Both the position numbers and the translations under genes were made by a program. A stretch of DNA of 64,000 nt from Nereocystis luetkeana (taxonomy: Eukaryota > Sar > Phaeophyceae > Laminariales > Laminariaceae): NCBI GenBank assembly GCA_031213475.1, contig JARUPZ010000005.1, forward strand, positions 11,045,260-11,109,259, written 5' to 3'. The notes below the pieces were generated by a model that saw nothing but the letters and a program-made list of their open reading frames with translations, searched no databases and was not told the DNA's origin. Each line of letters begins with the position of its first letter. Position 1 is the first letter of the stretch. Shown here piece after piece: positions 42,290-54,690 of the stretch.

Positions 42290-45200
42290 GAGGGAAACGG
42301 CTGGACAGCACGCGCATTACACTGAGAGGAGTGCTGCAACCATGTGGTGGGTGTTTGGAAGCGAAGGACGTGCGGGCAGGGTTGCCTCGGAGGACGACAT
42401 CGCGCGCAAGGAGACCCATGGAGAGGGTGCACATCGACCTGGCCGGCCCCTACGAGGCGTCCATGTGCGGGTCCCATTACCTGATCATGTTCGTCGACAG
42501 CGCTTCCCGATGGATGCGGCCGTACGGCATGAGGACCAAGTGGGAGACTACTGCGTACGTCTAGACGTTCCTCGCCGACACCAACGCCATGGGGCGACCA
42601 CTCTGCTTTCGGACGGACAACGGTGGAGAGTTCATCGACCGCAGTTTCATCGAGCTCTGCAACGCTGCTGGGATCCGACGTGAGTGCACTGCCCCGGGCA
42701 AGCCACAGCAGAACGCGGTTGTCGAGAGCGCGATCGGGTGAGCCATAAAGGGTGGACATGCGGCTCGCCGCGAGATCCGACGGTTCTTTCCGAGTGTCGA
42801 CCTCACCCGGGTTCCCCATGTCGGGACCGATGGCAACCGTCAGTGGCTGGAAGCTGTCCTTTGGGCCGCAAACTGTTTCAACCGCTCCGCGACCAAGGCC
42901 AACACCGGGTGGCGGTCACCGTACGAGGTGTTCTACTCGCGACTGCCGGATTTGCAGGTGGTGCTGATCTTCCAGGAAGGTATGATGCGGGTGGACCGCA
43001 GGTCTAAATCCGACGTCCAATCGGTACCGTGCTACTTTCTGAACAACGGGTACAACCATCCGTCGTCCGCTATCAAGGTCATCAAGGCCTCGACGGGCGG
43101 CATCTGCTACACCAGCAACGTGGTGTGGAAGGATCCGCGTGCGCTCACTATGCCCGTGCCTGCGACGCCGAACGCGGGGGGTTCACGATCCGCCGCCTCG
43201 CCGGAATTACCCGGTTTTTAGCATCACGTACGAGCGGCCGTCACCGCCGCTCCAGCCGCCGTCATCGCCGCTTCAGTCGCCGCCATCCCCGCTACAGCCG
43301 CCGTCACCGCCGCTTCAGCCGCTTCCACCGGCGCTCCAGCCACCGCCGCCGCTATCGCCGCTCCAGTCGTCGCCGGAGCCGCAACGGGTATCAGGCCGTA
43401 CCCGTTCGAAGACGGTTCAGTTCTCGGCCACGCCGGACCATCAGCGCTCAGTAACTCCAGAGGAGCCCTCCCCGCCGTCGGCAGTTAACCGTGACCAAGG
43501 CCTTCACCATAGTGTCGGACTTCTGTCGATGATGGACAAGACGGCGGTATTGTCGATGCTCGATACGCGGGAGGCCATCGACGCAAGTCGCCGCAAGGAG
43601 CCGACAAGTGTTGGGGGGCGCGGGCAACTGTCATCTTCTGTTGGAACAGGGGAACCCGGGGGAATGCCGTTTGTGTTCGCGACGCGGCTTGCCACTCGGG
43701 AGGACATCGACAACACCCTGAGGGACCAGCGGCCGCCCTACAAGTCTCCGGATTCGCCTCAATGCTACGCCTCTGACCTCAAGGTCCCACGGAGTCACAA
43801 GGAGGTCATGCGGTCGGAGTAGGCTCATCTTTTTGGGAGGGGAGGACTCGAGTGGTCGGGAGTTTTACGGAGTACTGGATGCGGGGACGTATGAGCCAGT
43901 ATAGCAACCAGTGGACAACTACATCAACGGAATGTGGGTGTTTGACTCGAAGGCTGATGAGTATAGTTGGCCCACACAGACTAAGGCGAGACTTGTAGCA
44001 CGGGGGGATGAGAAAAGAGCTAACATTGGTTTTGGAAAGTTGTTTGCGCCCATTGTTGCTGTTTCAAGTATTCGATTGTTGACAGCGATGGCGTACGAGC
44101 TGGATCTCGACTTGTGCCATTTTGACATTGAGCAGGCTTCCGTACAATCTGACCTAGAGAAAAACGTATTCATGTGTTTGCCTCAGGGTTGCGGTGGACT
44201 GTCGGGGAAGATAGGAAAATTGAACAAGAGTTTGTACGGTTTGAAGCAGGCTTCAAGGCAATGGCATGCACACCTTACCAGGTGCCTGTTGACCTTAGGA
44301 TTCGCACAGTGCATGATAGATGCATGCGTGTTTCGTTTGATGAATGAGGGCAGAGTAATGAGAACTGTAGTAGTGCATGTGGATGAGATTTTCGCGATAG
44401 GGGAGAGGGCAAGGTGTGACCAATTTGGCAGGGACCTGAATCAAATGATTCCGGTCAAGAACCTGGGAGAGTTACGTTGGTATTCGGGGTGTTTTCACGA
44501 GAGGGATCGGGAGAAGAGGGTGCTCAAGATATCACAGGAGACGTTCGCTGAACAATTGGCGGATGAGTACGGGATAGAGTTTGGCAAGAGCGATCGGCTT
44601 CTTTTTGTCACGCAACTTGCGGAATTCGACAAGAATGAAGCACCAGAAGACCGGCCGTTTCGCGAGTTGGTAGGCTCACTGATGTGGCTATCAACCCAGG
44701 CTCGGCTAGACATCTCCAATGCCGTAAGAGCAGTGGCAAGGTACTGCGCTGCACCAACGTTAGTACACTGGAGGGAAGCGCTTGGTATTTTGGGGTATGT
44801 GAGACGGACTAGCTCCTTGAGAATTATTTTTCGGAGAGGTACAACAGGGGGATTGAACTTGCATGTGTTTGCTGACGCGGACTACGCAAGGGAGGCGGCT
44901 GACAGAAGGTCAGTTACAGGAGGATTGGTGATGTGTGGGGGTGCCTGTGTGTCTTGGTTTTCTAGGACTCAGAAGTGCGTCACGCTCTCCACTACGGAGG
45001 CAGAGTACGTGGCGCTTGCTGACGTGATCAAATAAGTGCTATTTTTGAGGCAGGTTTGTCGTTTCATGTTGCCTGAGGTGGGGATGCCCTCCATACCGGT
45101 GTTCGAGGATAAGCAGGGTGCGGTCCACGTGCGCAGAACCCAATGACAAACTCCAACTCCAAGCCCATCGACGTGCGACACCACTTCCTCAGGGAACTGG

Positions 45201-45322
45201 TTTAGAGAAAAGAGATATCGATTATCCACGTACCATCCCCTTTTCAGCATGCCGACTTCCTGACCAAATCAATTTCGCGGGAGTCTTTCGAGTTTCACCG
45301 GAGCCCTGCGATGAATTTGTTG
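42290..45322 (+). pseudogene. Ty1/copia retrotransposon, decayed pol
   Basis: The domain order integrase, reverse transcriptase, RNase H marks this as Ty1/copia. Seen: a C-x2-C zinc remnant (PCGGCLEAK), integrase D-D-E residues in VHIDLAGPY, RTDNGGEF and VVESAIG, and a proline-rich linker (43230-43370). Then reverse transcriptase KARLVARGDE, SLYGLKQAS and VVHVDEIFAIG (the usual V-D-D has become V-D-E), RNase H ADADYA...DRRSVTGG, TTEAEY, and a C-terminal KPIDVRHHFLRELV. Stops at 42562, 42739 and before the reverse transcriptase, plus several frameshifts, make it dead. Long terminal repeats could not be paired. Confidence 0.88.
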
Positions 45323-45811
45323 TGATTTTGCAGCTGGAAATGCTAAATATGTGCCATGGGGGCTGCTTTTGTGTTTTTGGGTAATGTTTTACTATCTGAA
45401 TGTTAGCACGATTGATTTTAGGTACTTTGGCTTTTGACCTTTTGATTTTGATTTGTTGTAGGATTTTTTTGGTCTTCTTTAGTGATGAATGTATGCAGGT
45501 AATAATGTCTGTGCCACGAGCAGGGGGGATGTGGGATTTGCTCGTACCAAAGTCTGTTTGAACTGACAATCTGATATATGTAACGGCATATTGACCGACG
45601 GAAATATGCGGTGGAATTTATGTTTCCCCAAATGGGTGGTAAAAAAATATATTTGAATGATTTTCCAGGAACACGGGGGATGAGAGGCCCCTTGACTCCA
45701 CAACTCGTCGGCAACAATAATTGAGACTTCAGAACAACATCTCTTTTGCTCCCGCGCCTCATGGTAAGGTCAAGCGGCGCCACACCCAGTGCACGGGTTG
45801 TCCCCTTACCC
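45323..45811. other. Stretch between copia and LINE remnants
   Basis: AT-rich, with no gene. It could contain the copia 3' LTR, but no matching upstream copy is seen in the window. Confidence 0.3.
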
Positions 45812-46441
45812 CCCCCCGCCATTCCCTGGGACACCACCCACGGTGGATGCCCGGGGATTTCTACTCAGCTCAGCCTTAGCGTCGTGCCTTTTCACCATGA
45901 ACCGTTCGGCTGCTTCAAGCACCCCCCGGAACCACTCCCCTGCCTTTTGCGCTGCAGTGAACCACAGCGCGGTCTCAACTCTGAACACCGAGGGGGTAAG
46001 TTCCGTTGACCCTTCTGTGGCTCGGAACTCCCTAAGGTCTTCGACTATGCAAGTACTATGCATATATGCCAAGTCTTAAGCTGTCCGCCTGGTCTAGGGT
46101 TCTCCCCACCAGCCATCGTCCCGATCATTACCCGACTGGGCTATCGCTCCTTGCGTTGCCGTGCCACGCCCCCCGCAAAGAAGAGCCGCCGTTTGCCAAT
46201 GGTCGTCTCGCTGCTCTCGCAACGTGTCATCTTGAGGGCCTTCGCGTACGAGAGGGTGGCACGGCCAGTACGATGTCGGCGCTGGAAGCCGATGACTCGC
46301 AACTGGACTTCGTGGTGAACCGTTCGAAGCTTGGGCAAAGTGTTGCGCTCTGAGGGTCCACGTCACACACCCGAACAGCAGGGTCTCGATCACCTCGGCC
46401 TTCAGCATTCGGACTTTCAGGGGGGCGGTCGTCCTATCATA
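45812..46441 (-). pseudogene. LINE copy 5, 3' part
   Basis: The minus strand encodes the LINE C-terminal part (KVRMLKAEVIETLLFGCVTW) followed by KRRLFFAGGVAR in another frame and the G/R-rich end. Frameshifts are present. It is separated from its 5' part (47117-47557) by an inserted 0.67 kb. Confidence 0.85.
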
Positions 46442-47116
46442 TGGTCCATCCGGAGCAATATTTCCAATGACGTTTTCGGTCATAACTTTTGAAACAAAAC
46501 CATCAACCGGGCAATAATTGTGACGGCGGCTTCGAGATACGTCGATAATCGTGTTTTTTCTTTGTTCGAAAAATGCAACAATCTCGGCCGAAAGTACCCC
46601 GAAAATAGCTCGAAATGTCAGCATTTTTCACCGGTATCGTCCCGAAGTGACCCAGCATCCCGCATGTTATAGAGTTGTCCTTATAGCTCCTGGAATATTT
46701 ATGTGATTGAACCAAATAAAAAACCCAACGACGTATGAACGAGACGGATCGTTTCCCGCCATCTATTTGAAAACCGTTCGATCAGTACCTCTCAATCAAG
46801 CAAAGGGGCTGACTTTCCAGATCCATTGTTTTGGACGTGGCTCCATCAAATTTCGATAACTCCTCTCTTCGGAAGGCCAAGAGGCGCCGATAGCCGTAGT
46901 TCAATATGCCTTGTGAAAACGGGAACACCCATAGCCGAATCGAAGAACTATTTCGTGTTTTTTCGGAAGGAACATATTTTTTGTTTTTTCACCGAACAAA
47001 AGATGCTGAGGCCCACAGGCCGTATGCCGGTCGGTATCTTCAGATGTCGGAACAACGTATTACAGTGCACCTTGGTGCTGGGCAATGATTGGAAATTCGG
47101 GCGCGATTGACTACAA
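46442..47116. mobile_element. 0.67-kb insertion in LINE copy 5 with imperfect inverted ends
   Basis: The LINE breaks between CCCGGAGTTG and TATGATAGGACG, which are adjacent in copy 2. The inserted ends read CAATCGCGCCCGAATTTCCA and CATCCGGAGCAATATTTCCA (complement), an imperfect terminal inverted repeat of about 25 bases. No transposase is recognised inside. Confidence 0.6.
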
Positions 47117-47557
47117 GTAGTCAACTCCGGGCCGAACCGTTTGAGGCATGCTCGCATGAGACGGATCCGTCGGTCGATTTCAAGCGAGAGGTCAGCGTTT
47201 CCGTGAATAATGCCGCCTATGTATAAGAACTGGGCCTTCTGCTTGTATCTCTGGCCTGCTCTTTCGACGACGAGCGGTGGTGCGAGGCTTGCCTGGTCTA
47301 GTGTTTGTAGAAACATGGTCTCTGTCTGCTTTTCCGACACCGTTAGGCCTGCTGCTTCGAAGACAGTCACGATGACTGCCATCATTTTCGCGAGCCATTC
47401 AGCCGACTTCGAGACAATTCCTGCATCATCGGCGTACACCATGCCCCATACAGGCCTTCGCACGCACGCCAACTGCTCTTGCTCATCCGTTGGAACTTCT
47501 CCAGCATCTCTGAGTTGGAATAAATCCCTCACGGCTCACGATGGCTTCGTCTTGGCA
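47117..47557 (-). pseudogene. LINE copy 5, reverse transcriptase part
   Basis: The minus frame shows [20 protein letters not shown], the reverse transcriptase catalytic motif, and RIRLMRACLKRFGPEL up to the insertion point. The 5' side is truncated at GCCAAGACGAAGCC. Confidence 0.85.
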
Positions 47558-47689
47558 TATATATCCAGTACACAGCAGTTTGTATGATAACATGACATTA
47601 CATTGTCTACTACTGTTGTTTTGTATTGCAAGGTACGTACATAATAATACGCACTCTTTATATTAATATCTCTGCTGTGACGTACCTGT

Positions 47690-48845
47690 TAGTTTTTTTG
47701 TTCGCCACAGAACTCGTATATACGAGTACGTATCTCTCTAGGGTTGAACAATCGGCATGAGCACTGGCTGTGTGTCTGTTCCTACTCGTGGGTTATTTTG
47801 TTTTTTGTTCGTTGGTACCCATCCAGATCCACCACAACCGCTGTCCGTGCCGATTCTTTTATTCAAGCTATCTATGTTGCTGTCTTTACATTAAATCGTC
47901 CTTTCTCCCCAGCTTCATCCGCACACCCATTGTCCGTCCTGATTCCTCATCCTAGAGCGATACGTACTGATTCTGTGGTCATAGACTGTGAGAAAGACGA
48001 AGCCCAAGAACAAAAATCGCATATTCAAGTAAGTGTCAAGCAAGTGAAACGCCAGCGTACCGCGTGTGTGTGTTCTTCACAGTAAACCGTTCCTTCTACC
48101 CGTCGAAAATCAGCACAACCAGTGTTCGTGCCGATTCTTCAATCCTATACACAAGTTAGGTGGTCACAGAGCTACGCCACAGAGATACTATGCTGCCACG
48201 TACGCGATAAGCACAGCAGCAGTGGGCAATGCAATCCCATGTCATCGTACTTTCGATCGAAGACATGGCGTTGCATTGCCCACTGCGTGCAGTGCTTTCT
48301 GCATGCATGGCAACACAGCATCATTGTGGCGTAGCTTTGAGGGTCGATTACACGACGTTGCATTGCCCACTGCCGTGCTTACTGTTTACGTGGCAACGTA
48401 GTATCTCTGTGGCGTAGCTTTGTAACCAATAAACATGTATCTTTTGAAGGATTGAAGAATCGGCACGGACACTGGCTGTGTGTATTCTCCACATTAAACC
48501 GTTCTTTCTACCCGTCGACATCCACCACAACCAGTGTCCGTGCCGATTCTTCAATCCTAGAAGATATACAAGTTTTGTGTTCACAAAGCTACGCCGTTGT
48601 GCTGGATGTCGACAGGTAGAAAGAAAGAACACACACATATACTGGAATTGAATCCGACAGACGCATTCTATAAAATATAGAAACGAAGGGAAACAAAGAT
48701 AGAAAACAAACACAAAAAAGACAAATAAATCGTAACAGAAAAAAAGTTAAGAAAAAAAATAAAATAGAAGAAACAAACTGTCGTGTCCCCCCCCCCCCCC
48801 CCGCAGGCGATGTGATAAAACCACTTGAAAACAACGAGCTGGGAA
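47690..48845. repeat. Cluster of R1 modules in alternating orientation
   Basis: R1 ends occur at about 47700-47800 (+), 48066-48235 (-), 48240-48345 (+), 48360-48485 (+), 48486-48600 (-), 48600-48650 (+) and a T-rich part 48650-48845 (-) with a 15-base poly-C. CGGCACGGACACTGG and its complement alternate, so the region can fold into large hairpins. Confidence 0.8.
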
Positions 48846-48877
48846 AAAAGAAAAGAAGGAAGAAAAACACCACTAAT

Positions 48878-49722
48878 AGGGCCCATCTTAAAGGGGAACG
48901 CTATGTGGAAGTAATTTTTCAGTTTCAATCAATTAATTTAAATTTGGTTTCCAGAAAAAAACGTGTTTGCGTCCTATCGGGGAACAACAGCGTACTATTA
49001 GTCGTTGCTATCAAAAACATATTCGGAAAAAACGCACCGCGTCACATAACGCCCAGCCGACAAACAACGACGCGCGTAGACGAGAGCGAAGGTTTGCGCT
49101 GCCGTGTGCGCGCCGCCGCCAGCCTCTTTTTCTTTTTGGACGCGCAGGATAGCAAGCTATCACCCTCAGGGTGTCTTGGGTGGGCGGAGGGAGCCCTCCG
49201 GCGCCACGTCCGGAACAGCGGCGGTAATGCAGCTGTCGAGGTCTCGGGCGTATCCTCCGTTGTTTTGCTTGTTTGCTCGGGTTTCGTCATTGTTGGCCGA
49301 TCGAGCAGGCCAAAAAATGGGATTGCGGCCGCCATGATTACTTTTGAGGCGCCACCGCCGGGGTACGGTCTTCTATGGTCTGTAACCGTGGGCGCGGCTA
49401 TTGATCCGGTCATCTCTCGTTGATGTTCGCGTTTCATCGTCTTGATCATGGACACCGAAGTGGCCAAGAATCGCCCCAGACACCACCGAAGGTGTTGACC
49501 CACCATGAACGTGCTACGTCAAGACCGAGGAACTCCCATATTCCAAATTGGAATTCGAAAAATCACTCGAAAAAGGTCCCAAAAGAATTTTCACTCAAAT
49601 TCGATTTTTCTAATTTGCCTGCTTGGTCGTTCACTCTTCGAGCAATCAGATGCAAATTAAATTAGAAAAAAAACAAGAAAAAAAAATTGAAAAAAATAAA
49701 AGTCCCCGTTAAGATGGGCCCT
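48878..49722 (+). mobile_element. 845-bp TIR element with 20-base inverted ends
   Basis: The left end AGGGCCCATCTTAAAGGGGA and right end TCCCCGTTAAGATGGGCCCT are complementary except for one base. Flanks carry TAAT on both sides (48874-48877, 49723-49726), a likely target duplication. A homologous inverted copy is at 28410-29243. An internal frame (to 49423) ends with GIAAAMITFEAPPPGYGLLW, and a similar peptide is readable in the other copy. No transposase motif is seen, so it is probably non-autonomous. Confidence 0.75.
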
Positions 49723-50272
49723 TAATACCTGTTAGCGAGGTAGGGCAGAGGACCCAAGGGGAATGCCCTAACGGCTTGGACTCCAGCACGCGATAGACCG
49801 TCTGCCACGACCAACTCCTCCCCAGCGGACGGCGAGGGCACTGATGAACCGACGCCTCAGAAAGCAGAGCTTCAGGCGTGTGCGCTGTGTGTGGTGATGT
49901 CTTCGCCCTGCTGTTCGGCGGCCCATCCACCGAGAGCCTCCGCTGAAAAGGGGTGGCAAACAGCGCCGAGACCATGAACAGGGCTCGTTCTACTCGCAAA
50001 CTCACGAGCCGCGGCTAAGGGATCCATGCCGTACATTAACACTGCTTGGCTGCAGTAGCGTGTGGTGTAGGTGACGTGTGTGCCTGCCGTGTATGCCTAG
50101 TAGTGTGGTTTAGCTAGCGAGACGGCTGTGTGCTGCTGTGTGCTGCTGTGCTGCTGCTACGTCGTACCTGAACGAGTTGAAAATGCGGGGTTTCCAATGA
50201 ATCAACTGTCCTTTTTTTGTTCTGTTTTTACGTGCAAATTCAAATAGCCATGCACGTACGTGCGATTTCACG
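49723..50272. other. No recognised gene
   Basis: It contains GTGTGCTGCTGTG-type short repeats (50128-50155). A minus frame at 50005-49709 has no signature. Confidence 0.4.
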
Positions 50273-50670
50273 CCGGCTTAGTCGGCGTGTTGCCTTGCTA
50301 CCCTGTCTGCCATCTCCTTCCTACTTTCGTCCACCGCAGTTTCACTTCTACTCCTCCTGTCCCCCCCCCTCTTCGCGTTCCCTTGGTCGGGTAAACTTCT
50401 ACTCTTCCTGTCGCCCCCCCCCCCTCCCCCATTCTCTTTGGACTTTGGACACGACCCACACGATATATGGTCACAAAACTACGCCACATAGATATTAGTA
50501 GTACGCGTACGTTGCCACGTATGTATGCAGGAAGGTCGCGTGGACAATTTTTTTCTCTTCCTTTCTTCGATTGACAAGAAGAGTCGTATGACGTGGGTGG
50601 ATGACGAGCCTGCTTTGCTTGTTTCGTGTTCTCTGACGCCGAGGGTCGGCGTACCTGGATGCCCTGATCA
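50273..50670. repeat. LINE end and R1 fragments
   Basis: 50280-50445 is the complement of the LINE G-rich end (CTGTCTGCCATCTCCTTCCT). 50457-50530 is a minus R1 fragment (AACTACGCCACATAGATA). 50555-50660 matches the LINE 3' spacer in plus orientation. Confidence 0.65.
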
Positions 50671-51013
50671 CAACGTGGTCCGGTGAGATTCTTTATAGTC
50701 GTTGAAAAAGAGGACAGAGGAGGAGAAAGAGAGCGAAGCCTAGCTCGTAGCTCGGAGGGGAGAACGGAGTGCTCGAACTCTCCTCATGAACACACGGCAA
50801 ACTCCACAATAACACCTGCGAAGATATACGCAACCCTCTACAACTTGTAATCGTCGCTGCTGGAACGATCCCAACGACCACCCTCCCTGGCTCTTCACAG
50901 CAGTGACGAGACCGAAGAGAAATTTAAGACTTGCGAGGACCTAAGAACAGCCAACGACAGTTCCGCAGGAGGAAACCCGGCCACCGGGTCAAAACTCCCT
51001 GTATAACACATAC

Positions 51014-51100
51014 CAGGTATACTCCAAACCATTGCAATTGAACAACGGCCGCATTCCAAACAATGACCATGGCCAGAATATACAATGCCAAGCTGTGCCC
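51014..51100 (-). CDS. Possible exon of an unidentified membrane protein
   Basis: The minus strand reads LALYILAMVIVWNAAVVQLQ then WFGVYL, a strongly hydrophobic segment, directly followed by a good donor (CTG|GTATGT). No partner exon is identified. It could equally be chance. Confidence 0.2.
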
Positions 51101-51359
51101 TACTCCCCCATGCCCTGACGAATTGGGGCAGGGTTGGCGACCTGACGAATTATTCCTCGCATCACTCAAACATGGTACCCATCGAACAATGCTCATACCC
51201 CCTTATTCACCGTCCAAAGGCAGATTCAACAAGAACCTCCGATGATACTTAAAAGGGGTCGCAGGAAGGGATTCGTCAAAATACCCGCGTGCTGCTCTTC
51301 CGAAGCTACGAACTGAATATGGGTCAGAGCCAACGCCTGGAGGGTGAATCTGCTGTGAA

Positions 51360-53034
51360 CCAGCGAAGGATGGACAAAAGAGCCGCAGAAGCGCTGCTTG
51401 CAGCCGCATACGAGTGGTCGACGACGCCTGGGAGTATCCTGAATCGTACGTGATGCGCGACGGAGGACGCAGTGGCCTTGATGGCAGGAGGACCCGCCGA
51501 GAAAAAAGGGGAGTTGAGCGTGTGCATGCCGAGTGGTTTCCCGGAAGACGTAGAACCGCCCCCGCAGTCCGTAGCAAATGTCGAGCGTTCCCGATATAAA
51601 GCGGCGTGTCACGAGGCCATGAAAATTAAGTTAGACGGTCACAAAACGACCGGTGCATATGAAGCCGCGACACCGCCACGAGGGCGGAAACCTGTAGGCG
51701 CGAAGTGGTTGTTCACCTACAAGACGGATAAGGATGGTATGATAGTAACGACAAAGGCCAGGCATGTGGCTAAGGGTTGTAGCCAGGTGCAGGATGTAGA
51801 ATACTACTAAACGTTTGCACCAACGCCTTTGTCAGCGTCGGTTAAAATTCTGGCGGCTGTTGTCAAGGAATATGGTCTGAAGATTTCTCATCTAGCCGTC
51901 ACACAAGCGTTTGTTCGCGCGAAACTCGACGCCGAGATAATATACATGAAACTATCCGGTGGGTGTGGTGACATGTCAGGAAGGATCGTCCGCCAGAACA
52001 GATCACTGTATGGTCTAAAGCAGAGCGGACGGCCCTGGGCCGGATTATTGGTAGAGATCGAGGTAGAGTATGGTATGGAGCAGTGTAGGTCTGACCCGCG
52101 TGTTTTTCGCACGGTTGTGGACGGCTAGCTAGAACTGATCATGGCCGTCCATGTAGATGACATCGTGATCGCAGGATCGGACGAGACATGCAGAAATTTC
52201 CATGCCGCGATAGTTACGAAATTCCACACAAATAACCTCGGCGAACTCACTTGGTATACTGGTTGTACTTTCAAACGCGACTGGGAATTGGGACCATTGG
52301 AGATTACGATGGAGGCATTTATTGAGAGTATGCTGAATCGTTTTGGTGTTAACTCGTCCTCTGACATCCCCGCGACCCCCGGTGTGGAACTAGGTCCAAG
52401 AGAGGAGGGCGAAATCGGAGGACACTGGCCGTACTGGGAGGCGGTGGGCAGCTTGATATGGCTGTCGACCATGACGAGGCCGGAAATCTCGAACGCTGTG
52501 CGTGCTGTGGCGCGCCACTCCCACACCCCAACGGAGAGGCACTGGAAGGAAGTTTTGAAGATTACGGCTTACCTCCATGGGACCAGGTTTATGGGATTGA
52601 CTTTTGTTCGGGGTTCGGGATTGGATTTGACTGCGTATAGTGGTGCTGATCATGCCGGTAAGTCGAACGATAGGCGCTCAGTATCGGGGACGGTAATTAC
52701 CTTAGGGGGTGCGGCCGTCAGTGGGGCAAGTAGCACGCAGAGGTGTGCTACGTTGTCGACAGCAGGAGCAGAGTATGTCGCCCTGGGTGAAGCGGTGATG
52801 GAAGCCTTGTTTACGGGCGCGGTGTTGTCGTTTATTTGTCCAGAGCTATGCGGATCATGTGCTCGGGTTTTCGATGATAACCAGGGGGCAATAGCGTTGG
52901 CTGAGAACCCTCTTAGTTCTGCGCGGAGTAAGCATATTGACGTGCGTTTTCATTTTGTCAGAGAGCTACTTCGTGCTAAGAAGATCCAATGTTGGACGGG
53001 AATATCCACGCAGTTTTTCCGAGTTTTGATGTGA
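51360..53034 (+). pseudogene. Second Ty1/copia remnant (reverse transcriptase and RNase H)
   Basis: The frame 51472-53034 shows the copia linker PVGAKWLFTYKTDKDGM, KARHVAKGCSQ, IYMKLSGGCGDMSG, SLYGLKQSG, the catalytic MAVHVDDIVIAGSDE, and NNLGELTWYTGC. The RNase H part has GADHAGKSNDRRSVSG, and the end has FDDNQGAIALAENP and SKHIDVRFHFVREL. Two in-frame stops (51808 and 52126) interrupt it, but unlike the first element the catalytic V-D-D is intact and there is no obvious frameshift. Sequence differs clearly from the 43-45 kb element, so it is another family. Integrase is missing and the C-terminus is degenerate. Confidence 0.88.
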
Positions 53035-53221
53035 AGTTATGATACATACGTAATTTGGAGTAGCATTACTAATAATGTAATTGCGACTCAACCTTTTTTT
53101 TTTTCTTTTTTTTCACAAGTTAGGCCGATATTTATTTGTAAATATGAGAATATTTGTTTCGCGTCAAAGGGAAGTAAAAAAGAACAGACAAGAAGGTGCA
53201 GTAGCAAATACATTTGTTATA

Positions 53222-53760
53222 CTAATAAAATATCACGTGACAAAATTTCAGATCTAAATTCGTGAAAACCGCGAGGATGTTCCCGTGTGTCTTTTGGCCA
53301 TCAGGATCGTAGGTGACGCAGTATACCACCCCTACATTGACTGTAGGATACCAGCCCGCTACGTAGTTGAAACCTTGACGTCTCCGCACGAAGAGCAACG
53401 ACAGCACCGACAAAAGTGGCACTGGAGAAGATGTAGCTCATGTAGAGCTCTCTCATAACGTGTTGGTTGGCGATACAACTGCTGCATGCAGTAGTACAGC
53501 AGCAGTACGTATACTGTAGTTGGACCATATTCTATCGCGTACTGTATGGGTAAAGTTGGGCCTCACAGACGTTATTTAGTGTAAACAATATCATCCTTTG
53601 CATTGTGCACAGCTGCATCACACGTTCTACTGTGGACACACCAAAGATTAACCCCCGCCCCCCCCAGCCGGCCGTCAGACACAGGATATTGTTTGTTAAG
53701 AAAACCAGGTTCCAAGTCCAGAATGTTGCGGTGAGCCGGGGATTGACGTCTGCTGGCACT
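53222..53760 (-). CDS. Coding-like minus-strand segments, unidentified
   Basis: Three hydrophobic or mixed segments lie in sequence: TATFWTWNLVFLTNNILCLT (about 53730-53670), LYMSYIFSSATFVGAVVALR (about 53440-53380) and FNYVAGWYPTVNVGVVYCVT (about 53370-53310, stop at 53222). They are in different frames with possible GT/AG borders between them. This could be the 3' end of a membrane protein gene, but no family is recognised. Confidence 0.25.
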
Positions 53761-54690
53761 GGTGTGTGGCTGTGGGAGAGCTAGGATTACGTGTATTTCC
53801 GTGTGTCTGCTGCTGATGATGTATTGCTGCGGTTGCTGTGCTTTTGAAAAACAAATCTGTGCTTAATTTCAAAATTAATAATTCTACGAGAGACGGAGGT
53901 TAGAAAGCTCGATGGAGGAAGCATCTGGCAACCCCGGGGCCAACCCGGCCGAGGACCTTAGTGGAGTTGATGAATTCTGTGACTAGAAAATCGAGGAATA
54001 TGCTGCGATAGCAGGCTTGGAGGTGTGGCTGCAAGAGAAAAAAGAGACAGCGAAAAAGCGGCAAGGGACCGACAGGAAACTGTTGAACGGGAGACAGCGA
54101 GGTGCGAGAACGTATTGAAGGACACCAACACTGGGAAGCAAGGACGCCACAAGTGAGTAGAAGAAGAGTGTGGATTCATCTGTTGCGTTTTCGGGATATA
54201 ATTTACGGCGGACTCAACAGGTTCATCATGTCATTGCGTGTTACCAGATACGTTATTATATTGTGCATTCAACTATTATTATAGCCGGAAGTATAGTACT
54301 CGTTAGCTATTTCGATAATAATTCCAACGGTGATTGTATTCCCGTCCATTGTGTGTTTTTTGGTGTAGTACCTGGTATACCTTCGAGCTACAGCAGTGCC
54401 CACAGCAGCATTACCTGGTACGTACGTACACGTATGAAACCGTCGTCGTGTGGTGTAGTCGTATGTTACTACGGTAGGTCCACACAGCAGTATACATCAC
54501 ACAGCAGTAGACGTACGTGTAGACTCCTTCGCTTCGGTCGGCGTCAATTAATAGCGTCTCCAACCCGGTATTTTTATGGTGTCCAAAGTGTAAGGCCCAA
54601 ACTACAGACTGAACGTACGAAATCGCTCGCATCCTTTGTCCCATTCACACTCGTTGCGGTTCTATGGTGGGCGAAGGAAGGCGATAAAAA
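53761..54690. other. No firmly recognised gene
   Basis: A short frame starting at 53912 (MEEASGNPGANPAEDLSGVD) ends at a TAG but continues coding-like beyond it. Repeated GTACGT-type motifs lie at 54360-54510. Confidence 0.3.
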
